A DNA stretch of 64,000 nucleotides from Ligula intestinalis (lineage: Eukaryota > Platyhelminthes > Cestoda > Diphyllobothriidea > Diphyllobothriidae): contig JAYGXS010000001.1 of the NCBI GenBank assembly GCA_036362985.1, positions 76,936,599 to 77,000,598 of the forward strand. The letters run 5' to 3'. Shown here one piece after another: positions 8,480 to 19,559 of this stretch. Each line of letters begins with the position of its first letter. Positions within the stretch are counted from its first letter, which is position 1. Under the pieces are notes generated by a model that worked only from the letters and a program-made list of their open reading frames with translations, searched no databases and was not told the DNA's origin. The position numbers were made by a program, and so were the translations under genes.

Positions 8480-11089
8480 ATTCCTCTTCCGTTTCGCGGC
8501 ACTGCATCTCAATGCGCTGGTATAGCGCTCTTATGCAAGCGAGTTTGTGAGTGATCGGTTGGTTACTGTTGAAGCACAGTAATTGAATAGTGGTGCTCGC
8601 TTTCCTGAACACATTCGTTTTAGACCATAGCAGCAAACCAGAATATCAAGAAAGGTGAGCTGGTTGTTTTCCTTCTCCACAGTAAATTCAATATCCGAGA
8701 AGACGCCGTTCAGACGTTTTTATATCGTCACCTAAAAGGCACCTAAACGTTTGTTGAATATTCAAATGTGAACTTCGTCGAGCGATGTGCCTGTTCGCAG
8801 ATGAAAGTAACACAGCTGTTTTTCACGAGTCTATTTAACAGAAAAAACTCTGCTACTGCCACCATCTTGTGGATTTATGCCTGTATTCTAATATTTATTT
8901 GATGTCAATGGCATTGGCATACTGCCTTTAACTTTATAAGAGAAGACTGTGTTTCGCCTATAAAAGTGCATATAGTGGTGTTTAGTTCCTCCACGTGAAT
9001 TTGGTCGAACGACGAACTTTGTTTGCTAATTAAGGTAATACAGTTAAATGACTGGGAGTCTGTTAAACCCAGCTTAGACGCAATATAACCGCAATGTGCA
9101 GATCAGATTTTACCACCATTTGTTCATATTTTCGCAAAGTTCTATGTAGGCCCGCCTGCCCGGAGAAGCCTGAAATTGCATGTGTATTTATCCAGTCTGG
9201 GTGTCCGCATTTGTATCCAGTGTGCACCGTGATGCTAGTGCGTCAATTGGACTTACCACAGAATTCTTAAAATTGGACGCCAATTCATGCGGCTGAAGGA
9301 CCCATGCGTGCAATTTCTTTTGAAACTTCGTGCTTGCAAAGTCGATTAAAGTTAAGTAAAGTGTGAAAGCGTTAGGGAAACTGGGAGCAAATGGCAACCC
9401 CTCAAACAGCAGCATTAAGTAGCAAAAAAAATAGTGAGACTCCAGTTCTCAAATTGCTACACACTCTGAACTGACCAAACACACATTCACCTTTCACGCA
9501 ACTCTCTTCGTTCAGACACAGGTAAAGCGTTCACCATTACTTCAAGGACGACCTGAACCTCGTCTTGATCGAACATCAGAAAAAATTACAGAGAAATGTG
9601 AGGGAAGGAAATTGCTCTCAATTTACACAAAATTGTATGTCTACGATTGCACCTGACGATTTCATTTAAATGTATTAGTCACTGACCGGTACGCCCACAT
9701 GTGAGCTTACAAAATGCATTCCGCGTGTGACGTCCTAATTGGCCCAATAAAGAGAAAAACTGATTGCCTTAGTCCAACGTATCTCAAGCAATGTATGAAC
9801 ATACGAAACAACTGGCAATTCTCATGAAACCATGTAGGAATACATACCCGAACTTTCGACTGTTTGGTAACAGCCATACTTAACATTGCGCATAATATAG
9901 AAGCATATGTATCCAAAACTTTAAAAAATGATTATTTCCAAATGTAATTATACTTGTGTTGCTTTATTCACTCGGTTTTTTGCATGAACAGGCTTCCTCT
10001 AGATTTAAAACTCGAGTTTTATTAGAAACCTCGATTTTTTCCCTGTTTCTGAATCTTCCGTTTTCTAAAAAAGTTGATATTTCTAAACAACGTAATATTA
10101 ATTCATAAACCGCAATATGCTTTCTTTTTCCAACTTTCGTTGTTTTACTCCTTATTGTCAGCTGCTTTTGTGTAACAGGGATTTTTTTGTCAAGATCCTT
10201 GGATTTCATAAGTTAGGGCAGGTACTGTAAGCTCAAAAACAGATATCTAATCACCGCCTAGTATGAGACCATTCTGTTTGGATAAACAATATATTGCACA
10301 GTAAACTATTGTAAATGTAATTCAGTGGACAATTTTTAACGCTGAGCGATGATTAGTCGGTTTTGACTTCGTCGCCGCGCTAAGACGAGCTTTAAACCTA
10401 TAACATTTAATAAGCTGAAATGCTACCTAGGCCGATACAGAAGAAGACGCGAGCCTAGGAGGCCTCTAGGAATGCAGCAGTTCTATTAATGTGCACGAAT
10501 GTTATTTACCTACGTCATGAAATCTATTTTTGAAACATTTAAATAAATGACAAACAAAAACCAAACTTCGTACCTTCGTATAGTAATGACAATTCAGGCA
10601 ATTGTTGCTTTATGTGAAAACCAGCTAGGCGGTAGTAATGAGTAGTATGGTAGACAGATAATTTCAAATCCACCAACTATTCATCTTTTTAAAAGAATAA
10701 TTAGCAACCTTTGGAAAATATGGTGAACTAAGAAGGAAACAGCGAAAAAACTCCTACGCTGAAATCGGGGGCAGAGTTCAGTGAGGCCCCACCTTCAAAA
10801 GCCATAGGAGCAAAAAACCATGAATAGATTTGGAGAAGAGTAGAATTGATGGGATACAGTGAGATAACTCCGTGCCGTAATGACAACTTTTGAGGATTGA
10901 ATATGCTCCTTGTCGTGGAAGAAAGTATATGACAGCAAAGTCAATTGTACTCAACCGTAGCACTGTAGGACTAGCCACAGTGTCAGCCAGCAGGAAGGCA
11001 AGACAAGAGGAACTCACCTCGGATATCATCAGTATGCTTAAGATCAAAACAAAGAGAGGACAGTAAAAGTCATGAGATCATCGCCAAAA
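8480..11089. other. Unassigned AT-rich region
   Basis: ORFs are short and lack recognisable motifs. I see no RNA gene, tandem array or inverted-repeat element here. Confidence 0.5.
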
Positions 11090-11426
11090 TGCCGCAGATG
11101 TGACCTTGCGGACTGCAAAGTCGACCGACAAGGTAATGAAAACAGTAGAATCCGCCATGATCATCAGCGGACCGCGAAGGACATTGTTTGAGCATAGAGA
11201 TTCGTGGGTGACAGAGGAAACCATAATAAGGATTGCAAAACAAAGGAACCATCAAGGTCATCTTAATTATGGCCGAAAAGAGGAGAGAACGAAAAACGGC
11301 TGCAAGGATGAAAGAAGCATATTTAGAAACCAACTTTATGTCAAAAGAACCGGCATGTTGAGAAGGAAACCGATAATAATGACTTTATATATTCCGGGGC
11401 TAAATAGTTATGCAATTTGGATGTGA
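11090..11426 (+). pseudogene. RTE-like retrotransposon fragment (EN-RT linker)
   Basis: A 108-codon open frame (11100-11426) includes SWVTEETIIRIAKQRN at residues 35-50, followed by a Lys/Arg/Glu-rich helix. RTE-type LINE proteins have a W(I/M/V)(S/T).ET....(E/K)R. block followed by a basic, charged helical linker between endonuclease and RT, so this matches in pattern and position. Upstream sequence (about 10800-11090) may hold more of the nuclease in broken frames. There is no RT catalytic motif downstream, so the copy is at best a fragment. Only one short block supports the call; an unrelated charged ORF is the alternative. Confidence 0.4.
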
Positions 11427-11429
11427 ATA

Positions 11430-13622
11430 CTGCTAGTGCGGGTGAAAACCTGATGTTGAGTGGAAGATTATTCCAAATGAAAGCATATTTGGAGGCAAAA
11501 AACAAGAGCACCGGAAAATCTCAACACGCCGAGACGATGCCCGAAGTAATTCAGTGACCAGATACTGGGAATTTAATTTAAGGAGGGACTTGACATCAAA
11601 AAACATTAGTATCGCATCATGCAACTGCCGTACACCTTTAAGGTTCCCCGAAATTGATTTCGAGGAAACCACAGGTTTGAAACACCAAAATAGCCAGCTG
11701 GTAGATCTGTAAGCAGAATATCTTTTGAGGGATAAATAGGCCCGAATGAATCGCCGTCTCTATGTGCCTTTGCAAGACTACGGGTTTAAACTAATACCAT
11801 TTCGACTGTCCTCACCATGCATTAATCGATCGGAAATATGAAATTTGAGTTTTCCTTCCTTAACCTTGTTGCATTAATTTCCTGCATCAGTCTGTTTAAG
11901 GGGTTGGAGTAACATGGAACGCCAAACTAGTCATCTTCTCTGAAGCTCTTGGCCCTCTGCAGGTAATATTTCCTGTCTAATTTTATGGTAAAACCCCGCA
12001 GATCACGCGTACTAGTACCCAAGTCGAAGGCAACACACCGAGAGAGTTCAAATTCTATCTTCACGAACTTCCAGTAGGCAATATATTTGAAGGATAAAGA
12101 CAAGACCGTTTAAGATTTTCGTAAGTCTTGGCCTCTAAACCCTAGATTCAAAAGCCTTGCCTATAAGAAAGATATGAAGCCCCGATAAGTAAACGATAAA
12201 GCCGATAAATGCCCATCTCCTCCACGGCGCAGTCCTATCCTCTCCCATAATCACAGAGATAGTTTATTAGAAAGGACAACGGTTGACGCTAATATTGACG
12301 TACTGTATCACGTAAACATCACTAAAGTCATTCGCCGTCCCGGCAAATTGCCACATTTTGCGGATAATACAGAGGAAGGCTAAGATGGTCTTTAATATAT
12401 AAAAGACAGGGGAAACAATGTTTCAATTTAATATATCAGTTTGAAACTGTCAATTGAACTTGATTGGAAGCTTGTCTCATAAGAACATAAGATCAAGGAT
12501 TTAGATAAATAAAAAATATATTAGAAAAGACATGGCATTTATGGAGACCTTAGATCGTTGTCTAAGGAAATGATCGGCATTTAATGATCAACAAATCAAA
12601 CATGCAAACCGCATGGATATCTGTTCCCATACGAAAAGGTCTCCTAATTATGCAGCAACGTCCATCTATAGCTAGCAGTATTGTGTTCTTCGATCGACAA
12701 AATTACTTGAATTCCTAAGCTTTGCAAGTTAAAAGGACCAGAGTACACAGAAAACGTTGGTAGACTCATTCGAGAGGAGATTATATTCTATCTAGGTGCT
12801 GGCTAAAAACCTCTTAGTCAACAACTCTGAGGACATCAGGCCTTCTATATTGGAAGAGGTGGTAGTGCAAAACCAAAATAGCTATTAATCGCACAAAACC
12901 AAGCAGATACATTTAATTAGGCTAAGCGACGACTTAGTTAGCGAAATTCAGCACATGTTGCCGATGGCTCAGGGACAGTGCTGGTCGATACCCACCTAGC
13001 ACCAACGACTACTCAGCTCAGTAGTTGTCATGCCTTTGTAAAGATGAGCTACGATCCAGTATATTCCGGTGCTAATCTTCATGGTCCAACAATTATTTGT
13101 GCTCATTAAATTATTTTTATCTGTCGGTAAAATAAATTCGAAAATCTGCCTTAAAATGAAAATGTTCAGGTTAGGGGTTTAGGCTGTTATAGTGCATGTG
13201 ATCACATTTATGTCTTCAAGGAAAGTAAGCGTTTAACACCATTCTAATGATGTTTATGCACGAGCAAACGAGAATAAATGTCAGTATTCTGAATAATTAC
13301 AGTTATTTAGGAACGGATAAATCTGAAACCTTGTTTAAAAATTAGTTAAAATTTTCTTATCTGAATACGTAGTATTACGTTTATAAAGGGAAAACTTTTT
13401 TGAAGGAAATAAATATTGCGTTAGAAATGTTAATCGTATCGGGTTAGTGATAAATAGAACAGTCGATAAAAGCAAAATTTGAGTTCCAGAAAGTAACTTA
13501 GAAGAAGTAGATGTGATCGTTGCTATCCACCGTAGACAGATCTATTGCCAATACAAGCGAAAATGAAAGTCCCAATAAGCAAGTGAACAGAAGGAGATGC
13601 GGTCTTTGGGTCAAGAACATTA
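11430..13622. other. Unassigned region
   Basis: At 11590-11640 a weak resemblance to the N-terminal ISIASCNVRTL-type start of LINE endonucleases can be read on the plus strand (ISIASCNCRT), in a broken frame. Otherwise AT-rich sequence without supported features. Confidence 0.35.
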
Positions 13623-13625
13623 TTC

Positions 13626-13925
13626 ACCTGACGTTTCGGATTCCAGCTCAATAATTACCCCCTTTTTGGTGGCTACTTCTCATCTCTGAAAATGGACTAC
13701 TGTAAGAGGTCAAAAGCTCAGAACAATAAATCAATTGATCTGGTGCTCGATAGTCTTCTTCTTTGTCCAGCTCAATAATTGCCATAAAAATATAAAGTTA
13801 CCTAGCAATCGATCCTATAAATGCTGCAACTCTCTGTGTACAAACTAACCTATCTGATGCTGTCTTTGAAGATGCATTCGAACGTGAATCCGAAATGCCA
13901 GGCGAATGAAGTTCTTGCCTCAGCG
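13626..13925. mobile_element. Decayed head-to-head hammerhead-bearing element with a nested insertion
   Basis: A minus-strand arm (13626-13656: CCTGACGTTTCGGATTC...) and a plus-strand arm (about 13860-13925: GAATCCGAAATGCCAGGCGAA...) belong to the same family as 18764-18845 and the minus-strand copy at 44815-44902. The left arm is interrupted by a 110-bp element at 13657-13766. Both ribozyme cores are mutated in this copy. Confidence 0.55.
13657..13766 (+). mobile_element. 110-bp ribozyme-bearing mini-element with 14-bp target duplication
   Basis: The insertion is bracketed by the perfect direct repeat CCAGCTCAATAATT (13643-13656 and 13767-13780), so both of its ends are known. It begins with a pyrimidine-rich ACCCCCTTTTT and carries a CTGAAAA / hairpin / AAAA-GC-TC-AGAA version of the hammerhead-like core (13686-13724), with the GAAA guanine lost. 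A second copy with an intact core is at about 19441-19545. It encodes no protein and has no pol III boxes that I can see, so it must be moved in trans. Confidence 0.7.
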
Positions 13926-13929
13926 ATGG

Positions 13930-16117
13930 CCTTTGATTATTCTCGATAACCAAAATGGTCTATCCATAGTCTTACAGTCATTTTTGTCGAAGCTCAATTT
14001 CATTGGAAAATCTCCGGGATAAAAATTCCGCATTTGCAATGGGCTGAGGCGTGAGCTGAGTAACCGCTATGTATATGATTAAAGAAAAAAAACTTATTTG
14101 CTTCCAATTCATTAAAATGCATTTTACCAATTAGATTTCGATAATAAACACAGATGCTGTGGAATATGGCTCCTGCCGCACCTATAAAATCGAATCGCTT
14201 ATGCAGCCTAAGAAGAAAATTCTCCAAATATATTAGCTTGAAAATTAATTAACTGGCAAATTATGGAGCCCTTTAACTACACGTTCAGTGGATAATAAGA
14301 TATTTAAACAATAAAAAGTCTTTGGCATAACATTGGTGGCCGATTTCACGGTCAAGAGGCGGAGCAGTCAGTTTACTTATGCCATGTGTAAATTATTAAT
14401 AGAGCAGATACAAAGGGGATTCATAATGTTCGTTAGTAAAAACAGTTAGATCAAGAAAAAGAAGCGATGTTTAATGTCGTGTTAATGTAAGTTATCCGGA
14501 GGTAAACCTAAAAGATTGTGTAGGCCGACCGGAGATCAGGGAGTCCAGTTATAAAATTCTCCCCATAGCTTCTACAACTTTTTTAAAATGATATTTATCG
14601 CTATTATGTTACTTTTGCTGGTCACTTCAGTTAATTATTCTCATGTATGGAAGGTAGAAATCATTATCAGGACCCATAACATAGACGGTTACTTGAGCTG
14701 AATGAGAGCTCCTAGTGCCGCTACCTTGTTTTTTTGCAGTGGTGATTTCAAATTTCCTTCAGTTCAGGCTTTGAAATTAAAGCGGCACCCTAGGATTGAA
14801 ATCCCTCCGAAATGATCAGATTACTTACAAGATGTTAACTTGCATTGACACGCATGAGCTGTCTGCCTAAAACTAGTAAGCAACACGGACCTCTTCCCTT
14901 GTGGCTAGGCGCTTCGCAGCTTTCTTAATATTCTCGATGTATTTCAAATAATAGCATGGGCAGTTACCCGAGTAATTAATTATGAAACCTCGGGTGCGTT
15001 CATTCTGTTGGAGCAACTTAAATGAACTTCGATGGAAAGTAAAGCTAAGGTTTACTAACTATTTTAGAGACTTGATATAACACACCATTTTGCATTCCAA
15101 TCAATAAAATTTCCCTTTAAATGTCTTCAGCCCCCTAAGAACTTATCTACTTCCTATTCACTGCCCAATATCTGAATAAGCTGAGAGTTTAAGTGCGTTA
15201 TTAAAGTAAAACGGGCATGAGAATGTTAAGTATTGTACCGAAAAAGTTAAATTGCATAACGTGTGGGCCAATTAAAGTTATAGTTACTAAAGTATTCATT
15301 GACTGCTTGCTTACTGCTGCAATTTTATTTCAGTTCATAAAGAAATAATTCGTTTTGAAATTTCACAACTAACTACGCTTATAATAAACTTTATTCCTTG
15401 ATATAGGTGCAGCACCTCCATAACGGGCAAAGGACAAATGGCGAGAAGCATTCACTAGGCCAACCGAAAGACTCTGCCTATAGCTTTTGTGTCAGGGAGG
15501 GGGGCATGGAAACTTTCCGATTTGTATGCACTCATCCAGAAGAATATAATTCGAACACAGGTAGCATTCTTTACGCCAGAAACAATAGTATTATTGACTT
15601 TGAATCAATAAATAACTCCAAAGCCTTGCTTCTTGGGTATCTATAAATTATAAAAAAGTATGTTTATTTTGTTGTATCATGGGTGCAGATACAACTCTAA
15701 TAAAACAAAATTGTTACTGCTTTTACCAGAGTTACGGAACGAATATATATGCCAGCAACAGAGAGAATAAACTATTAAAAACAAAGTCAAGGATCCTTTT
15801 GGTCTGCAAAGCAAAGGAGCCAACATGCTCGCTGAAAACACTTTCTACGAACTTACACGTTCAGCCAAGGATGTCATAAATCTTACGCCAATATCATGCT
15901 TATTGCGTGTGGTTAGTGATTAAAGTTGGCTTTACGGGCACAATTCTAGGAAGCTGGTAGCTGGGATCCCTGGATTTTCAAAAGTGCATTAAGGTATTGG
16001 CTAGCTTCCCACATCTTCAAAGCTCACGATTAGCACATATTTCATCGTTTGCTGTTTTTCTTACATCATTTAATTGCTTCACTGGGAGGTTTACCAGTTT
16101 TGTAAACAAAGTGCAAA
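13930..16117. other. Unassigned AT-rich region
   Basis: Nothing beyond short ORFs of fewer than 80 codons; no motif or repeat could be assigned. Confidence 0.5.
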
Positions 16118-16500
16118 GTGTCCCAAAAATAAACACACATTTTAAATAAATGTAAATTTGGTGTGTATTATAATTTTTATTTCAAAGATGTAAAATTATT
16201 CACAAGTATCATTGTATTGTTTTTTCACTGCATTTTGACTATTGCAACAGTGGCTGAATTAAAAAACTCATTGAAAATAAATGCTCCCAAATACCAAGGA
16301 AATTCTTTTCTGGTGTGTGCGATTCCATTGCTTCGGGTTGTCAGCAGTGCAATGATCAAAATGTACGTCAGTTTAAGAAAATTCAGCGAAGAAAACGATA
16401 AAATGATACTTTCAAATATTTTTATATTTTGGAAATAATAAAATTATAACAAACACCAAGTTTAAAATGATTAAAAATGAGTAGATATTTTTTGGGACAC
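16118..16500. mobile_element. 383-bp MITE-like element with ~68-bp terminal inverted repeats
   Basis: The ends GTGTCCCAAAAA and TTTTTTGGGACAC begin inverted repeats that remain alignable for about 68 bases (left to about 16185; right from about 16432), including shared TTGGTGT and TTATAATTTT blocks. The interior is AT-rich and contains a 91-codon frame (16163-16438) with no transposase motif. The ends resemble those of Tc1/mariner-type elements, but a flanking TA duplication is not evident, so the superfamily is only suggested. Confidence 0.7.
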
Positions 16501-17103
16501 AGTTCATTCGTGCCATATAATTTGTTCGACCGCCAGCGGTGCTTAACTATGGTACCCATAAGAAGCAAAACTGATAGTTCTTTTTTAGCGAAAAATGAAC
16601 TATATTTTTAATGCCCGAAGCCAGTGTCATTTCTCACCTGGGAAAGGGTTTCATATCATGTGGACTCACAAGATTGTATCGGACATCGAAACTGAAATAT
16701 TACCCATTAACGTCAATTCGGAGAATTTAGACAGGAAACAAAAATAGTTCATTCATGGCGACATTTAACGTGCAGGAGGAGGAAACTGGAATCATCCATT
16801 AGACTTATTTACAGTTGCTGGAGATTCTAACCTTGTTCAGTTCATCCTCATCAACGTCTTCATCACTCGCAAACGCTAAAATAAATTTATTGCAAGCCCA
16901 CCTGCTCCCTGTGCTCGGCCCATATGCCTTCGACAACCTTTCTCCGGTCATACTTCCTATCTTACTCCAAACTCCTATAGTTTCGTATAATACAGCAAAT
17001 GATTGCTGCTCTCAAAAGACTATTACACTTCAAGCAAATTGACTAAACACCGAAAATTTGTGAATATGATATCTGAACAGGGCAACAGTAGTTGTATGAG
17101 TAG
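16501..17103. other. Unassigned region
   Basis: No feature recognised. A 75-codon frame at 16815-17042 has low-complexity Ser at its start and no homology that I can name. Confidence 0.45.
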
Positions 17104-17640
17104 AAGTGCACCTCATACAGCCTAGGCCCAGCAGTCTTTTTTACGGAAACAGGATTAAAGAGATTTTATGAATGGGAATTAGGATAGGCAGTGGAATATA
17201 ATTTAATGACTACTATATGCATTTACAGTTTATTTAGAAATATGGTTGATTTATATCTGTAGCCTTTTCAAATCTGTATTATTGTTTAACTTTTTGCGGA
17301 AAAACTCTCATTGTAAAATGCAGGATTCTCGGAATTCCTGAAAGGATAGAAATGGTGGTAAGGTAGTCGTCTACTTCACTTTAAGTGAGGTTTTACTTAC
17401 TGTTCTGAAGTTAGATTAGTATAGTACGAGGCACCAAGCGCCGCGCGTACCCTCAATTTACATGCGGAACCACTTTCTCCCAGCGGCCATGGGTAACAAG
17501 TTCAACTACATTTTTTCACTTCAAAGTTATTTCTGCAAATTCCCTTCACTGCCTATCCTATTTCCCCACACCCAAAACCTCTGTAACCACCAACTCCGTA
17601 GAACGAAATTCTGGGACTAGGGGTATATGAGGTGCACTAC
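17104..17640. mobile_element. Element with ~95-bp inverted arms
   Basis: Left arm 17104-17195 and right arm about 17540-17640 are inverted copies: GTGCACCTCATA at the outer end, then CTAGGCCCAG or CTAGTCCCAG, and AGGATAGGCAGTG at the inner end. A third, single arm is at 55965-56110 on the plus strand, and its homology with the right arm continues inward to about 17475, showing that the family's unit is longer than the left arm retained here. No ORF or transposase is present. Confidence 0.65.
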
Positions 17641-17644
17641 TTAA

Positions 17645-18630
17645 AATAACTTCGCCCTTAACAGTTGCCAGTTTTGTAGGCCTGATTATGTAGTATCTTC
17701 TTAGAAGCCTTATTGCAATACGGGATATGGCGTAAAAGTACCCACAAGAGCGTATCTCAGGTTTAAATCGCTTATCATATTTTGCTCCCAAGAGTCTAAT
17801 ATTTGAGTCTTTTTTGCATTCCTTATGTACAAAGTGTGTTTGTGTGGCAGTTAAGAAAAGAAGGTCCGTTAAAAAATTTCCTCATCTGTTGCTGCGTTGA
17901 CTGCCGTCCCTGGCGGACTATCAGTTGTGATTACAATGTTTATTACCTTTTCTATGTTTGGTTGTTGTACCTCTGTGGGAAGTGCGGGAGGCAGTGCCTG
18001 GTCATTAACATGTGACAATCATCACGTTTATGGCTGTTTTCCTTCTGGTAAGAGGCCTGTCAAGTCATCTTTTTAGCTCAAACGCGGCCATTTTCGTATA
18101 GTTTCCATGGCAATAATGGCTCCGCACCTGAGGAGCCGACTACCGTACCCGCGGAGTAAACCTGACCGCGAAAAGAACACTTCAACGACAAATAACCTAA
18201 CTTGAGCAGATTCAACCTTTAAGGTTTTTGTTTCCTAAAAAGTTGAAGATGTGACCAGTCCACCAGTTGTGCATTTCAATTGCAGAGTTAATAATCAGAT
18301 TTCATGCCATCAGCTGGCGTTCGTGTAAATAAGTGTTCAATGTTATGCTTCCAGTAGCACAATTTTAATACAAAAATTTTCGCGTGTAGCAGTCTACTTT
18401 TAGTTGCAGCTCTGCTCTAGCAGCTCCATCTATCCCGATATGTTGCAGCAGGTGGGTATTCGCCTTATGTAGAAAATGAAATACAGGCTTCGGCTGAAGT
18501 TATTACGGCTGTCACATAGTCGTGCATTGCCGGCATCGTCCCACAAAAGTAACTGGCTACATGATAGAGGTAACAAGGCCAGTTGCAGGAAGCAGTTGAA
18601 ATGAAGAATTTGCACTGGTAGACCAAGCAT
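17645..18630. other. Unassigned region
   Basis: Short ORFs only. No gene, RNA or repeat recognised. Confidence 0.45.
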
Positions 18631-18845
18631 TTTATTAGCCTGGCGCTTCGGAGTCTCACTCGAAACAATCCTCAGATACAATCGCAGAAAGTGGTTTCTT
18701 ATGCTAACTTTGAGGCAGAATCCGGTATATCTATATATACGTATAGATAGATATCTATTTTGCCTCTGATGGTTCATCGGCGACCGAATCCGAAACGTCA
18801 GGCTAATAAAGTTCATGTTCCCAGCAATCGTATCTGCTTCTTTTC
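18631..18845. mobile_element. Head-to-head hammerhead-bearing element
   Basis: Minus-strand arm 18631-18678 (TTATTAGCCTGGCG...) and plus-strand arm 18764-18845 (...CGTCAGGCTAATAAAG) are inverted copies about 85 bp apart. The plus arm continues with the family's CCCAGC.ATCG and pyrimidine-rich CTTCTTTT tail, also seen at 13.9 kb and, inverted, at 44.8 kb. A short palindromic TATATAC/TATAGATA stretch lies between the arms. Confidence 0.6.
18762..18803 (+). ncRNA. Hammerhead-like ribozyme, helix I and III intact
   Basis: GCCT (18762-18765) pairs perfectly with AGGC (18800-18803) as helix I; CTGATGG (18766-18772) differs from the core at the last A; GAAA (18792-18795), CG and TC (18798-18799) follow. 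Helix II is imperfect. The A-to-G core change probably inactivates this copy. Confidence 0.55.
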
Positions 18846-19338
18846 ACGTAGATGCCTGCTCGCTATTGAGAGATCAGGATTTTCTAACGGTTCAACTCTT
18901 TCGTTGTAGCTTATTGTAATTATCGCAACGATTGTGAGAACATGCGTACTAATTATCGCAAAAGTTAACTAAATTTTAGCCCATTAGCACACACTGGCGA
19001 GACTGGCCATGACTTCGATATTCAAGGGGCAACCATCGTAGGCCGGAAACTCAAAAGCCGAAAGGCTGACGCTTTAGGTATGGTACTCAGATGCAAATTC
19101 CATCAACAGGCATCTAGACCTCCCCGCAGTCTGCAAAGTCTTACGCCATTATGTGAGCTAAGGACGGGAAAGGCCAAACCGAACGTAAGAATTGCAAACG
19201 GAGAGGACCCCAAGAAGAACCGGCCAGAAGAGGAGGTAGGATCACCGGGGCCCTCTACCATAGGGATAAGACATTTCACGAATCACTGTTTATGACCCCG
19301 AACAACCGTCGACTTCACTGACAGTTAATTGGCGCAAA

Positions 19339-19545
19339 CCACTATAATTGCCCGCACCCCCGTCCTCTTTTGGTGGATGTTTCTTTCACCTTGACGCCCT
19401 GATGACTGCCGAAAGTTGATTTACCTATGGCCACTATAATTAACCTCCTTTTGATTGCTGCTTCTTACCTCTGAAGATGCACTCCTGTAAGAGTTCGAAA
19501 GCTCAGGACAATAAACCAATTTATCCGGTACTTGACAAGTCTTCT
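19339..19545 (+). mobile_element. Two adjacent copies of the ribozyme-bearing mini-element
   Basis: The CCACTATAATT sequence occurs at 19339-19349 and 19431-19441. Between them is a diverged or internally deleted copy (pyrimidine-rich start, TTTTGGTGGATG, CTGATGACTGCCGAAAG). After the second one follows a fuller copy (about 19441-19545) closely related to the 13657-13766 element. The repeated 11-mer may be a target duplication shared by the two insertions. Confidence 0.55.
19467..19508 (+). ncRNA. Hammerhead-like ribozyme with intact core
   Basis: CCT (19468-19470) pairs with AGG (19505-19507) as helix I; CTGAAGA (19471-19477); helix II GCACTC/GAGTTC with one mismatch and the loop CTGTAA; GAAA (19497-19500); GC, then TC (19503-19504). 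Helix III is G-C here where the 18.8 and 44.9 kb copies have C-G. The conserved core is complete apart from the extra base that follows CTGANGA in all families. Confidence 0.6.
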
Positions 19546-19559
19546 TACTTACCTAATCG

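Noticed and set aside
9188..9415. A 75-codon minus frame with a protein-like GLPFAPSFPN...LIDFASTKFQ composition.
   Set aside because: It reminded me of N-terminal parts of Penelope-like proteins, but no family block could be matched and the frame is short.
16163..16438. A 91-codon frame inside the 16.1-16.5 kb MITE.
   Set aside because: No transposase motif or acidic triad; the frame is likely a by-product of AT-rich sequence.
18430..18816. A 128-codon minus frame.
   Set aside because: It runs through the two inverted ribozyme-bearing arms and is explained by them.
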